Made by a program: the position numbers and the translations under genes. This document shows, piece by piece, positions 18,501-27,659 of a stretch of 64,000 nucleotides of DNA (the first letter of the stretch is position 1; each line of letters opens with the position of its first letter). Origin of the DNA: Prorocentrum cordatum (Eukaryota > Sar > Dinophyceae > Prorocentrales > Prorocentraceae); assembly GCA_963575745.1 (NCBI GenBank), contig CAUYUJ010007446.1, forward strand, positions 307,001 through 371,000, given 5' to 3'. The notes under the pieces are model-generated. The model was given only the letters and a program-made list of their open reading frames with translations. It had not been told where the DNA came from and did not search any database.

Positions 18501-18570
18501 ATGGGCCTGGGGCTCCACGGCGGTTGCGCGCGGACGAGCTGCGACTCGGACCATGTGTGTGATGTCTCAT
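15538..18570 (-). CDS. gag: copia Gag with coiled coil and three CCCH zinc fingers
   Basis: 1010 codons. Residues 60-390 are predicted coiled coil (heptad-like Leu/Glu/Arg-rich). Residues about 480-680 form the copia-type Gag core (RQIYWHILQSY, DLQRFITDWDALLLECREVP). Instead of one CCHC zinc knuckle there are three CCCH fingers: C694-C702-C708-H712, C752-C761-C767-H771 and C775-C783-C789-H793 (x7-8, x5, x3 spacing), a type usual in RNA-binding proteins. After the fingers comes an Arg/Ser-rich tail of about 140 residues (SRSTSRRSQDSRSQSR). The real N-terminus may lie upstream in the overlapping 5' frame. RNA binding and particle assembly are the expected roles. Confidence 0.85.
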   Translation of the reverse strand: MRHHTHGPSRSSSARNRRGAPGPYGERRSSSRTASQRPCTPRDRGHREADAPHLSISDDQLAETSAAGDIAELRDQVETFVSSQYSGLLQSVQTNATDTAAIRRDLDGALGIIDSRIAEDRRIIGELQYQVDREVSHSGERTAMVENLRNYLAQMEQQLVIVRDTGISAVRILHDEIHDQLRNRPTPTEATDLGDVQSQINDLRSYLDHTTATLRTEAHTNSSNLIDMLQRTERVITQRLDATNAVVQPLANRISDIEQRFPGVQDALAELRVGRAQTDQLDSPPTVYDLARLTDRLQEVEKAADHTQLELSQVIHERDTEKVRVESYLARLESEVEAQSARLRACEHRLDRYSQRSRDTDEYTRQKVGQIQEDMTSWTNQLIDHTNDTNIHLRPAADPHRPTAVSAEAPQASAGQQRRTSPGAASAAVSAQTRHVSPVRTEPTIDGAPIPSQPVSAVSVHTTTPIKESDTVRVPVLPKITQLLEWQQRVRKNFGAASGRPSKAYAFLCVAEQPECTFEDLQDSGDFESIDCKLATALSDILSSDLRYQIRLIETREHKAGRMLKGRQIYWHILQSYKVTDVDDDLHDFERLKELRMRDEDLQRFITDWDALLLECREVPDPKILESLFRTQIRRHAWMKQDMYEYQRMKMSDPNRTYGWLRQRVLDILEIKQLEKNQNKLRYEHETRSQVNVCVAWKKGNCRNGERCKALHTYSRDWKNNKSSRTSTAGGNPRRSMSFPANHKKPASRPFCFDFAKRNTCTRGDKCNYPHVAQCKDFAQNKCTKGDKCKYAHLAPGAKTPERSPSRPRTSSQDSRGRSPSRGSGSQRSSQRGGFRYASDSRQGRDNRRQYDRSRSTSRRSQDSRSQSRSRYDRSSRSTSRGRDNSGGGRGSPRGRDRSYGSDKGRGKRYPSRGSSRGSPNTRARSPANFRHSRRSDRSYVIRDKTLMANTKATATSTKIRRRIRFDVRNVDYYFHTISGRARLDRWKELPNEGDIVKVPDPLPQKWWDE

Positions 18571-19045
18571 CCGATGATACCTTGGGGTACCGCGTCTGTG
18601 GCTGTGCCGACACTGGTCTACTGAGTTCCTCGAAGGTAGCTACGTGCTCCGCCACAGGGGCGGTCGCAGGGCTGGGGGTTCCAGCACCTGAGGTCCATCG
18701 GCGGTTAGCGCGGAAGCGCCCTGGAGTATCGAGACCGGTAAGGCTTTCGCCTGACGCGGTTGGGATTGCTCCCGACGGAGAAGGGGAGGGAGGATCAAAG
18801 GTCGGCGTGTGAAACTCCTTCCTTCCTGTTCCTACTCCTTCTCCTGTCCCCCCGCGGGCGGCGCTGCGGCGAAGTTCAGCAGCTAGACGCGCCTCGGGTC
18901 CTCGGGAGCTGGGGGGGGTATCGGGGACACCAACACAGTCCGCACTAATGCTCTCCAACTCGTCACCGAGCCGTCGCACCGTGGGAGAGCTTGGACGCGA
19001 AGCCCCAATGGAACCCTTACGGCGCATGCGCCGAAGCGGCTCCAT
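18422..19045 (-). CDS. 5' leader ORF of the copia element, probable N-terminus of Gag
   Basis: The frame is open from inside the 5' LTR; the first ATG after the LTR is at 19045 (MEPLRRMRRKGS). It gives about 207 codons of Ser/Pro/Arg-rich, probably disordered protein and overlaps the start of the long gag frame by about 150 nt. Either it is the true Gag N-terminus joined by a frame change between about 18480 and 18570, or a separate upstream ORF. No family recognised. Confidence 0.4.
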   Translation of the reverse strand: MEPLRRMRRKGSIGASRPSSPTVRRLGDELESISADCVGVPDTPPSSRGPEARLAAELRRSAARGGTGEGVGTGRKEFHTPTFDPPSPSPSGAIPTASGESLTGLDTPGRFRANRRWTSGAGTPSPATAPVAEHVATFEELSRPVSAQPQTRYPKVSSDETSHTWSESQLVRAQPPWSPRPIRRAQVELAYCLSEAMHSPRQGTQGS

Positions 19046-19094
19046 TGGGCTCGCATGCAAGGTCACCGCGGGCGAGTCGGTGAAGGTGAGCGTT

Positions 19095-19109
19095 AAAGGG
19101 CTGATAACC
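19095..19109 (-). other. probable primer-binding site
   Basis: Directly after the 5' LTR on the minus strand the sequence is GGTTATCAGCCC. It resembles the initiator-Met primer site common in copia elements (TGGTATCAGAGC) with a one-base insertion, but the match is imperfect. Confidence 0.4.
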
Positions 19110-19305
19110 TGTGTATGGGGTTGAAGTACAAGAGTACAGAACCCCTGATCCGTTGGTAGAGAGATGGAGGGATAGATGGATATCTTTCCCTCCCAAGCGA
19201 TCAAGGTACGATCGCTCCAACTCAGTACCTGAGCCCAAACGGCCAGGTGCGGGAGAGGTAAGGATAAGGAGTATATATGAGGGTATTACACGGGTTCCAT
19301 ACACA
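19110..19305 (-). repeat. 5' LTR of the copia element
   Basis: 196 bp, 2 differences from the 3' LTR. On the minus strand it contains a TATA-like stretch (complement of about 19272-19279) and is the expected promoter of the element. Confidence 0.95.
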
Positions 19306-19310
19306 GGGAC
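19306..19310. repeat. target-site duplication, right copy (gggac)
   Basis: Identical to 1402-1406. Confidence 0.9.
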
Positions 19311-19378
19311 GGGAGCAGGAGAGGTCGAGGATGGAGGTGGGGAGGTCGAGGGAAAGAAGGAAAGAGAAAGAGAAAGAG

Positions 19379-19418
<40 letters not shown>

Positions 19419-19480
19419 CAAAAAAAGAAAGCGAACGAGGAAGAGGGAAAAGAGAGAAGGAGAGGGAGAAACACATGAAC
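19311..19480. repeat. GA-rich tract with (GA)n microsatellite
   Basis: Imperfect GGA/GAAA repeats, then about 15 GA units at 19381-19412. It is the right remainder of the host intron that received the copia element; pre-insertion continuity with 1180-1406 is inferred from composition and the duplication. Confidence 0.8.
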
Positions 19481-19523
19481 CAAAATGGCAATCCGTCCAA
19501 CGAAAGCCTCTATCCGCTTCAAG

Positions 19524-20990
19524 GTCGAAGCCTTTGGCGTGCGGTTTTTCTGTTCAGTTATCGGTGTGAAACGGCGTGTTCCGTTGGGATCATACCCTGG
19601 AAGTCTCATGTGCAAGTGTGGTTGCCGTGGCACCCACACGATTCAGAGGCTACCTGAAGTGATAGCATGGGTGTTCAATGTGTGTTCGGGCGGTGTGCAT
19701 CCATCCTTCGACGTGCGCGGCAGACCGTGGGAAGCGGGGTCTCGACGAGCGCTCCTTGCGAACACCCCTTTGTTTGACAGGGCAAGTTCTGGAGATTTGA
19801 TACGAGCTGTCTGCGTCGAGGTCTCCGCGGACCTAGACGAGCATCCGAAGACACTTGGCCTGCCGCATCATAGAGCGCGGCACGGATGTCTGCAATGTTT
19901 TGTTCACAAGAACCGCCTGGGCGACCTAGATGCGCCAGCGGCGCCGCGATCCCACGACTGGTATCGCAACATTGCTGATGCGTGCTTACTCGAGGTGCCA
20001 CTCGACGATGCGAGGGCGACGACTCTTCTGCATAATCTAGATAGGCGGCGAAACAAGGGTGGCCTGTCGTTGAAGCGGACGCTGCGCGACCTGCCAGCCT
20101 TGAAACGGGGCGACCGGCTGGAACCAGCATTCATCGGGAGCCCCGACATAGTGCACGGTGAAAAGGTAAGCGAGTTTCCTCCAACAAAGCGCAGTTGTCA
20201 TTTTTTCCGTCGCCCTCAGAACGCCGCGCTGTTTATAAACAGAATATTGGACGTTCCAGGCGTGCACGGCATTAGGGGGCTCACGTCCCGCCACTTTCTC
20301 CACGACAGCATGCATGTAGTCGAGCTAGGAATCATGCAGCATTTCATTGCCCGTGCTTTGATATCACTACTCCGCGCAGGTTTTTTCGGTCCATGGAGCG
20401 AGGATGAGCCCGGCAGTGCGGACCTGGAGCTGCAGCATTCGTTAACTTTTTATTATTCACGGCACAACATATCATCATATGTTCGCGTGACAAACTTGTC
20501 GTCAGCGATGGTTGATGCATCGGCGGACAATCCGAAACTCACGCTGAAAGCTGCCAAAACAAGATACTTGTTACCCTTGTTTGTCCACGTGCTTCGGGGC
20601 AACGGGGGCGCCGAGCTGATCAATCGTTCGCATGCTGGTTTAGGGTCGGCCCTGCTGGAGCGTGGCGAATCCATGGCTGACTACGTCACCCTTTGCAGAA
20701 ATGAGCCGCGGCAGATGTCAGCGGAGGCATTGGCAACGCTTGGCAGGTTGACCGACACGTGCGTTCGCGCGTGGATCAGGGCCGAGGGGCCCGTCGCGAA
20801 GAAATGGCATGTATTTGCGAAACACATTCGGCAGCAAGCTGAATGGGGCGGCAATCCAGCATGCACTGCGAATTTCGCCGACGAGAGCGAAAACTACAGC
20901 GCTAAGGTTAGAGCTTTCGGGCTTTTCAGGCCGAAGTTTACTGAAACTTGGCTGTCCGAGTGGATGTATAAATTCATGTTGTCCCTTTGA
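19524..20990 (+). CDS. DDE transposase-like protein, C-terminal part (interrupted gene)
   Basis: The frame is open from before 19485 to TGA at 20988-20990. I place the exon start at about 19524 because AG at 19522-19523 follows a pyrimidine-rich stretch and the protein becomes conserved-looking from there (VEAFGVRFFC, then CKCGCRG, HFLHDSMHVVELGIMQHF, TANFADESENYS). The CxCGCRG element, the D-x-MH-x2-ELG element and the late Asn/Glu element are in the order I expect for large CACTA/Plavaka-like transposases, but I cannot assign the catalytic triad with certainty. The N-terminal part is at 459-1130. No internal stops over 480 codons, so decay, if any, is slight apart from the copia insertion, which sits in the intron and might be spliced out. 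Confidence 0.5.
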   Translation, partial: VEAFGVRFFCSVIGVKRRVPLGSYPGSLMCKCGCRGTHTIQRLPEVIAWVFNVCSGGVHPSFDVRGRPWEAGSRRALLANTPLFDRASSGDLIRAVCVEVSADLDEHPKTLGLPHHRARHGCLQCFVHKNRLGDLDAPAAPRSHDWYRNIADACLLEVPLDDARATTLLHNLDRRRNKGGLSLKRTLRDLPALKRGDRLEPAFIGSPDIVHGEKVSEFPPTKRSCHFFRRPQNAALFINRILDVPGVHGIRGLTSRHFLHDSMHVVELGIMQHFIARALISLLRAGFFGPWSEDEPGSADLELQHSLTFYYSRHNISSYVRVTNLSSAMVDASADNPKLTLKAAKTRYLLPLFVHVLRGNGGAELINRSHAGLGSALLERGESMADYVTLCRNEPRQMSAEALATLGRLTDTCVRAWIRAEGPVAKKWHVFAKHIRQQAEWGGNPACTANFADESENYSAKVRAFGLFRPKFTETWLSEWMYKFMLSL

Positions 20991-21464
20991 GCATGGTGCC
21001 GCGCGCTTTGCTTCGCGCGGTTGCAGCCGCGGCCCGCTGCTCGCGGACGATGTGGTTCACAAAATGCGCCCATGAGCGTGAAAAGAAAGAAACGCGTTGC
21101 TTGTTCAGTTTGTACATTTCCAACGCTTCGCGTGTGCGCAAAGCGGCGACGAAGGATGGGGCTGCGAGGAGAAAAAAAGGGAGGAATGGGGGGGGTAGAG
21201 GAGGGGGGGCTGGAGGAAGGACGGGGGGGATATCAACGACGAACAAGACGGTGACGACGCCCAGAGCGAAAGAAGATGCCGCTTCCAAGCTCGGCGGCCC
21301 GCGAGCGGGATCGCGGGATTTTGCATGGGGGGCGAACGGGGCCCCCCAGAACATTGCGCCAATGAGGTACACCACCTGGGTACGACCACAAATGCGGTAA
21401 ACAAAAAAAGAGTGGGCCCCTCGAAATGACCAGTATGCCCCAAGAGTAACTAAAGGTCGCAACT
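20991..21464. other. intergenic, no feature recognised
   Basis: GC-rich, with a short G-rich purine stretch at 21160-21230. Open frames exist on both strands but none shows a recognisable motif or splice-site context. Confidence 0.5.
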
Positions 21465-22110
21465 CATCATGTTCCTACTCCTTCTCCTCTTCCTCTTTGT
21501 ACTCCTCTCTCCTCTCTCCTCCGCTCTCCTCCTTCTCCTCCTCCGCCCTCCCTTCTCCTCCTCCTCCCCCGCCTCCTCCTTGTCCTCCTTCTCCTCCTCC
21601 TTCTCCTCCTCCCTTCTCCTCCTCCTCCTCCTCCTGTTCCTCCTCCTCCTCCCCCCCTCCTCTTCCTTCTTCTCCTCCTTCTCCCCCTTCTCTTCCTCCT
21701 TTTTATTCATCCTCCATCACCATCCTTTCCTCCTCTCCTCCTCCTCCCCACTCCTTTCTCCTCCTCCTCCCCCTCTCATCTCTCTCTCCTCCCGCCTCCT
21801 CTCATCCCCCTCCTATCATCACCACAACCCTCTCCATCAGCATCATCAGCATTCATCATCACAATTCTCAGCATTATCATTCATTCTTCTTCAGCAATTA
21901 AGACATCGGCATAATTCGTCACTCACCATCAGCATCATTCATCATCACCATAGCATTTCATCACCATCATCAGCATCAACATCACCGTCGCATCATCACG
22001 TATCCCATCATTATCCTAATTTTCTTGTCTTGTCTTCCCCTCCCCCTCCCCACCATCGTCCCCTGTCGTCTGCTCTTACTCCCACATCCCCTTTCCCTTT
22101 CTCTTGAGTC
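21465..22110. repeat. (CTC/TCC)n then (CAT/ATC)n low-complexity tract
   Basis: Imperfect CTCCTC repeats to about 21830, then CAT/ATC-rich repeats to about 22010, then pyrimidine-rich sequence. Long Ser/Pro/Leu frames here are repeat artefacts. Confidence 0.9.
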
Positions 22111-22128
22111 CTCTTTTTCCTCCTCCTG

Positions 22129-22150
22129 CCCCCCCCCCCCCCCCCCCCCA
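22129..22150. repeat. poly-C run
   Basis: About 20 consecutive Cs next to the putative terminal exon on the minus strand. Confidence 0.9.
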
Positions 22151-22168
22151 TTATATCTTCCGCCTGGG

Positions 22169-22294
22169 CTAGGCCCCGTCGGAGAACTGCCATTTCCTGG
22201 GCCTCTTCTTGGGGGGGGGCTCGATGGTCACGATCTTGCCCGCAGCGGGCTCGACCCTGGGGCCCTCGTCGAGGTACTCGTGCTGCCGCGTCTC
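22169..22294 (-). CDS. putative 3'-terminal exon of an unidentified nuclear protein
   Basis: On the minus strand a good acceptor (CCCGACCCAG) at 22295-22304 is followed by 41 sense codons and TAG at 22169-22171. Nearly every third codon position is G or C. The peptide is hydrophilic (ETRQHEYLDEGPRVEP, KIVTIEPPPKKRPRKW, QFSDGA) and ends with a probable nuclear localisation signal PPPKKRPRKW. The PPP codons form a run of 9 Cs, so an indel would be easy there. A related sequence around the acceptor (TAAAATCCCGACCC) recurs about 45 nt upstream (GTAAAGTCCCGACCC), which could mark the donor end of a very short intron. The upstream exon is not settled. No family recognised. Confidence 0.45.
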   Translation of the reverse strand, partial: ETRQHEYLDEGPRVEPAAGKIVTIEPPPKKRPRKWQFSDGA

Positions 22295-22344
22295 CTGGGT
22301 CGGGATTTTAGTGCAGTATGAAATTAATGAATTTATGTCTTAGG

Positions 22345-22542
22345 GTCGGGACTTTACTGCCGCGCAGCCGAGGCGCTGACGAAGGGGCCCTTTCCGTTCG
22401 GGAGGGGCCCAGCGTTCCTTGATTGTTTCGCAGCTTGCCTTAGGTTCCCCTTAGGTGTTCGATGTGACGTCGAATTCTTGACGAGTCGCGCATCCCCGCC
22501 AGCCCATCCAGGACCGATGCCCAGGCGAGTAGAGGTGATCAT
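22345..22542 (-). CDS. possible upstream exon of the same minus-strand gene
   Basis: Open minus-strand frame of about 62 codons ending at 22354 (KNSTSHRTPKGNLRQAAKQ, GPLPNGKGPFVSASAARQ). A GT donor exists at about 22357 (GTAAAG), but joining there to the acceptor at 22295 does not keep the frame of the terminal exon. Support is composition and position only. Confidence 0.2.
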
Positions 22543-22599
22543 GGAAGCGGGGCAACATGCAGAGGAACAGAGGGCTGGGGAGGCCGTCGCACCCCAGGG

Positions 22600-22870
22600 G
22601 GGGGTATGGAGGAGGAGCCGGAGGCGGAAGAGGAGGAGGGTGATGTGGGTGGGGAGGGAAGAAGGAGAAGGAGGAGAAGGAGAAGGAGAAGGAGAGGGAG
22701 GAGGAATCGGCGGGTGATGGTGTTGATGTTGCTATTGATGATGCTGATGGTGGCGATGATGGTGGTGGTCTTGATGGTGGTGATGGCGATGGTGATGGTG
22801 ATGGTGATGGTGATGGTGATGATGATGATGATGATGGTGATGGTGATGATGAGGGGGAGGGGGAGGAGGA
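22600..22870. repeat. (GGA)n and (GATGGT)n microsatellites
   Basis: Purine triplets to about 22700, then imperfect GAT/GGT repeats at 22715-22855, bordering the left arm of the large inverted repeat. Confidence 0.9.
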
Positions 22871-23790
22871 ACATAAGGGCGGTCAGAAGAACCAAAGGCC
22901 TCTTGAATGACTTTCGGAGCCTCTTGGGATATCTCTCGGGTGCTTCTTGGAGGCATCTTGGGGCGCCTGGGGGTTCTCTTGGCGGTCCTGGGGGGCCCTT
23001 GGGCGTCTTGAGTGCCTCGGGAGGAGGGGGGCGGGGGTGCGGGGCGGGGGTGGGGGGGTTGGGGGGGGGGGGGGGGGGGGAGGGGGGGATTGGGCGGGCC
23101 CTGGCAACGCTTAGGGCCCTCGCGGGTGCATCTTGAGGGCCTCTCGGGGCCATCTCGCGGCCACCTTGGAGCCACGTTGGCGCCGCTCGGGGCCTCCTGG
23201 GCGCCTCTTGGGGCCATTGGAGGGGGTCGATCAAAGAAAAAGGGTTCCCTGATTCGCGCCCCCCTTCGGGAACCCCCAGAATCGCCTCCTGGGCCCCTCT
23301 TGGGGCGCTCTTGGGGCGCTCTTGGGGCGCTCTTGGGCGCTCTCGGGGTCGTCTTGGGACCATATTGGGCCCCTCTTGGGCCCTCTCGGGGCCATCGCGA
23401 GGCCTCGAATGGCCATCCGAAGCGAAGCGGCGAGAAGGCAAACCTCATAGGTTGTCCCAAGGCTTTTGAAGGATTTTGACTTCTTGGAGGCCTCCTTGGG
23501 GTGCTTCGTGGCCTCTTGGGGGCGTCTTTGGGCGGTCTTGAGGCCTCTTTGATCGTTTTCGGGGTCATCTTGACGCATCCTAGGCTATCTTGAGCCATCT
23601 TGGAGGCCATCTTGGGCTCTCCGAGGCGCTCGTGGAGCCATCTTGGGCCATCTTGGACGCTCCGACCGCTCGCGGGACGCCCCGTCCAGGTCCAGGGGGG
23701 TGGGGGGAGGGGGAGGGGTAAACCCCCATACCCGAGGAGGAAGAAGGATATTGGAAGAGGAAGCTCCCTAAACCACCTACGCCCACAGCG
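22861..23790. repeat. left arm of a large imperfect inverted repeat
   Basis: Matches 24342-25835 in reverse complement. Diagnostic blocks: 'gaatgactttcggagcctc' (22905) versus 25775-25795; GGTCGATCAAAG (23226) versus 24866-24877; the block around GGCCATCCGAAG (23410-23460) versus 24640-24735; and TTGGAAGAGGAA..CCACCTACGCCC (23750-23785) versus 24342-24385. The arm is made of degenerate CTTGGGGCC units. A G-rich stretch at 23020-23100 is the counterpart of the poly-C tract in the other arm. No coding function supported. Confidence 0.8.
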
Positions 23791-24191
23791 CCTCGACTGC
23801 ATGACTTCAGGGGTGGTTAGTGTCGGCAAGCGTGCGTGCGATTTTTTGTGTGTTGGGGCGATCCTGCACGCTGCCAGGGTAGTGGGTGAGGCTGGTCAGC
23901 GTCCACAGCACGGGCCTCGCAGGCTCGGTCGGGCTGTTCCTGGCAGGAAGGAGGGGGGGGGGGGGGCAGTCCTACGTGGAAGTGTGGAGGAGGACAGACG
24001 GTCCTCCACATATCCACGTAGCACTTGGCCCACTGCTTCACGAAGACGCCATCCTTGAAATACGATGTCGTCAGCGGGCTCCTGTGCCCTTCATCAGCTG
24101 GCTGTTCTGGCTGTTGTTGTTGTTGCTGCTGCTGCTGCTGCTGCTCCTGCTGCTGCTGCTGCAGCTGTTGATCGCCAGATGAGGGCTGCTG

Positions 24192-24222
<31 letters not shown>

Positions 24223-24341
24223 AGCTGCTGGTCGCCAGATGAGGCCGATCCCGCCATCTGGTGTTCGGGGTGGCCGAATGGGGGCGTTTCAGCTAGCCTC
24301 GAGCGCCCTGGCTACGGACAGCTGACAGAATCCCACCAGCC
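23791..24341. other. spacer between the inverted-repeat arms
   Basis: About 550 bp of non-repeat sequence containing a minus-strand polyglutamine frame (annotated separately) and a run of 16 Gs at about 23950. Confidence 0.7.
23990..24257 (-). CDS. putative polyglutamine-containing exon (unidentified)
   Basis: Minus-strand frame from the ATG at 24257: MAGSASSGDQQL, then two Gln runs (CAG/CAA, interrupted by Glu), each preceded by the same SSGDQQL sequence, showing an internal duplication of about 55 bp. After the Gln runs comes a non-repetitive stretch (SPLTTSYFKDGVFVKQWAKC, then YVDMWR) with high GC at third positions. The frame then enters proline-rich sequence, so an exon end near 23995 is likely, though no standard GT donor is obvious. 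It sits in the spacer of the inverted repeat. Function unknown. Confidence 0.4.
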
Positions 24342-25835
<1,494 letters not shown>

Positions 25836-26099
25836 AAGATGCCCTTCGACGCTCCAAGAGCGCCTCCAAACCAATCCCAAGAGGCATCCTACGAGGCCCA
25901 TGTTCGTAATTTCTCTGTGTGTTGTCCGCTTCCCTGATCGAGGCAATTCCTTTGGGCATCGTTTCTGGATGGGCTGGTGGGGTTACGCGGGCGTAACCTG
26001 GAGCGTTTTAAATGCTCACGCCTCGAGCACCCTGGCGTTTTGAGATCAATCCTGAGAGCTTCGGCAACTTAACATACTTCCCAGCCGTTAATGATAACG

Positions 26100-26205
26100 A
26101 ACCGCGCCTGCACCCAACATGTTCTTATTACTATACAACTCATGTTCCCTCGTACTTATTGCTATACAAATGTTCCCTTGAACACATATCACTATACAAC
26201 TCGAT
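26100..26205. repeat. three short tandem units of about 30 bp
   Basis: Units share ATGTTC and CTATACAA (TTACTATACAACTC, TTGCTATACAAA, TCACTATACAACTC). Local composition is AT-richer than the surroundings. No gene seen between 25836 and 26580. Confidence 0.6.
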
Positions 26206-26579
26206 TTTGTTCTTCGTTCTTTCCCCCAGACTTGGTTTACATGGTCGGTGTATACATTGCCACGCAGTTCGCTCCACGCCCCTCACGCATATCGTGCGCT
26301 TCACAAGCAAGCTGCATGTTTGTGCAACAACAAATACGATAACTCAAGTAATACAGCGAAACCCAATGAAACCTACACAAACATGAAGAAACTACAGCGA
26401 AAAATACCCCCCACCCACACCATCCGATCGGATGGTATGGATGGTGGAGAGCATGGGTAGGGGCGGTGGTGGAACCAGCGGGGACAGCGGTGGTGAGGAC
26501 AGTGGTGCTGGGAACACCAGTGGGGGATGTGATGCGGACGGTGGTGGGGACCGGGAGTCGTTTGCTGGCGGTGAGTAGA

Positions 26580-26830
26580 GGGGGGGGGGAGGAGAGGGTG
26601 GGGGGGGGGGGGGTTCGAACCGGTAGTGACCCCCCCCGGGTTTTCCGGATCCGGAGGGGGGGGGGAGGGGTTCGAACCGGTAGTGACCCCCCCCGGTTTT
26701 CGAGGAGGAGGGGGGATGGGGGGGAGGGGTTAGGGCGGGGGGGGGGGTTGCCGGGGGACGGGGGGGGGTCCAGCAGGGGGGAGATTTTCGGAAGGGGGGG
26801 GGGCGACCCCCGGGCTCCGGAGGAAAAGGT
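26580..26830. repeat. G-rich tract with a duplicated block
   Basis: Poly-G runs. The block GGGGTTCGAACCGGTAGTGA occurs twice (about 26612 and 26668). It contains a tRNA B-box-like word but no tRNA fold surrounds it. Confidence 0.8.
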
Positions 26831-26879
26831 TGGCAATTTTCCACAGTAAAGCGGCGGTGGATCACGCTCTCTCACTCTC

Positions 26880-26942
26880 TCTCTCAATATATATTATATA
26901 AATATATCTATATATATCATGTATAGATATATATATATATAA
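26880..26942. repeat. (AT)n-rich microsatellite
   Basis: CTCT then TATA repeats immediately before hairpin repeat copy 1. Confidence 0.9.
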
Positions 26943-26953
26943 GCATGACCTTT

Positions 26954-27075
26954 CTGAGCTCCGCGTGGGTTTCTTGGATCGGTGCTGGGCCCCCGCTCCC
27001 TGGCGCGCGGGCGCGCGCCAGAGGCGCTCCCAGGGGTCCAGCACCGATCCAAGAAATCCGCAACGAGCTCCGCAA
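26954..27075. mobile_element. hairpin repeat H, copy 1
   Basis: Fold-back: left arm GAGCTCCG..TTTCTTGGATCGGTGCTGG, right arm CCAGCACCGATCCAAGAAA..GAGCTCCG. One of six related copies in the window (H1-H6). It ends about 37 nt before a strong acceptor (TTCCTTCCCCTAG at 27112), so it appears to lie in an intron. Confidence 0.8.
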
Positions 27076-27112
27076 GTGTGTTCACGCAATTATTTCTTCT
27101 TCCTTCCCCTAG

Positions 27113-27335
27113 TGACGAAAACGCGGGTCGCGACGAGGACGAGGGCGAAAACGACGGCGAGGGCGAGGACGAGGACAGCGACGACGCGTGCGTGCCGCCG
27201 TCCCGTCAAGCCAGGTGGTGCCGTCCGCCCGCGAGGCCATCGCGGAGCAGCGCTCCAGGCAGCTCCTTAGGCGCGAGCGCCGCCTCCTCCAGGGCCCCGG
27301 GGCCGTCTCCTCACCCGCAAGAAGTCCGTGTGTTC
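27113..27335 (+). CDS. putative exon with acidic tract (unidentified)
   Basis: After a pyrimidine-rich acceptor at 27100-27112, the first frame encodes DENAGRDEDEGENDGEGEDE with high GC at third positions. From about 27190 that property moves to another frame (SSQVVPSAREAIAEQR, SRQLLRRERRLLQG), a helical basic segment. A 1-nt indel near the GCGTGCGTGC repeat at 27184-27193 would join them. No family recognised; could be a broken exon. Confidence 0.4.
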
Positions 27336-27376
27336 ACATACCTGCGCCGGGCTGCGCGCCGCGCGCCTGGTTAGGG

Positions 27377-27453
27377 GGCCACATGCGAACCATACCCCTG
27401 CCCCCCACGATTTCTGAGGGGGAGGGTAGGGTAGGGTTCGCATGTGGTCCCAT
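27377..27453. mobile_element. fold-back element F2, copy 1
   Basis: 77 bp with inverted ends GGCCACATGCGAACC and GGTTCGCATGTGG; internal sequence TACCCCTGCC..GGGTAGGG. Related to the element inside intron 2 of the exonuclease gene (62234-62320), which shares CGAACC-TACCCCTGCC and AGGGTTCG. Confidence 0.65.
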
Positions 27454-27659
27454 ACTGGCCTTTTCCCCTGCCCGCTCCCTCCCCCCCGCCCCCCCCCGCT
27501 TCTCTGCCACAGGGCTTCACTGGATGGCAAAAAAATAAATAAAACGAGGCCACCTTGGCCGGCGGAAGAACAAGATGCGCCCACAAGAGATGACAACACT
27601 TTTGGGTTTAGGGTTTCCAAGACCCACCGTGTGTATTCATTCCCTGATTAATATTCCTA

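Larger units (their letters stand above)
1407..19305 (-). mobile_element. complete 17.9-kb copia-type LTR retrotransposon
   Basis: Two 196-bp LTRs (1407-1602 and 19110-19305) begin TGTGTATGG and end CCATACACA and are bordered by the duplication gggac. The coding order on the minus strand is gag, protease, integrase, RT, RNase H, which is the copia order. Copia elements are commonly 4-9 kb; this one is about twice that because of roughly 8 kb after RNase H encoding large unidentified proteins, a Tpt1/KptA-like domain and a small terminal ORF. The two LTRs differ at only 2 positions, implying recent insertion. The reading frame changes several times (see the parts). It lies inside a probable intron of a transposase-like gene. 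Confidence 0.95.

Noticed and set aside
19472-19493. Minus-strand match to the spliced leader (16 of 22)
   Set aside because: The mismatches include the diagnostic 5' end, and the sequence downstream on that strand is the copia LTR. Probably chance.
20974-21462. 162-codon minus-strand frame with hydrophobic segments
   Set aside because: It overlaps G/C-rich low-complexity sequence, lacks third-position bias and splice context, and shows no family motif.
26612-26690. GGTTCGAACC words resembling a tRNA B box
   Set aside because: No acceptor or anticodon stem can be drawn around either copy. The words lie in a duplicated G-rich tract.
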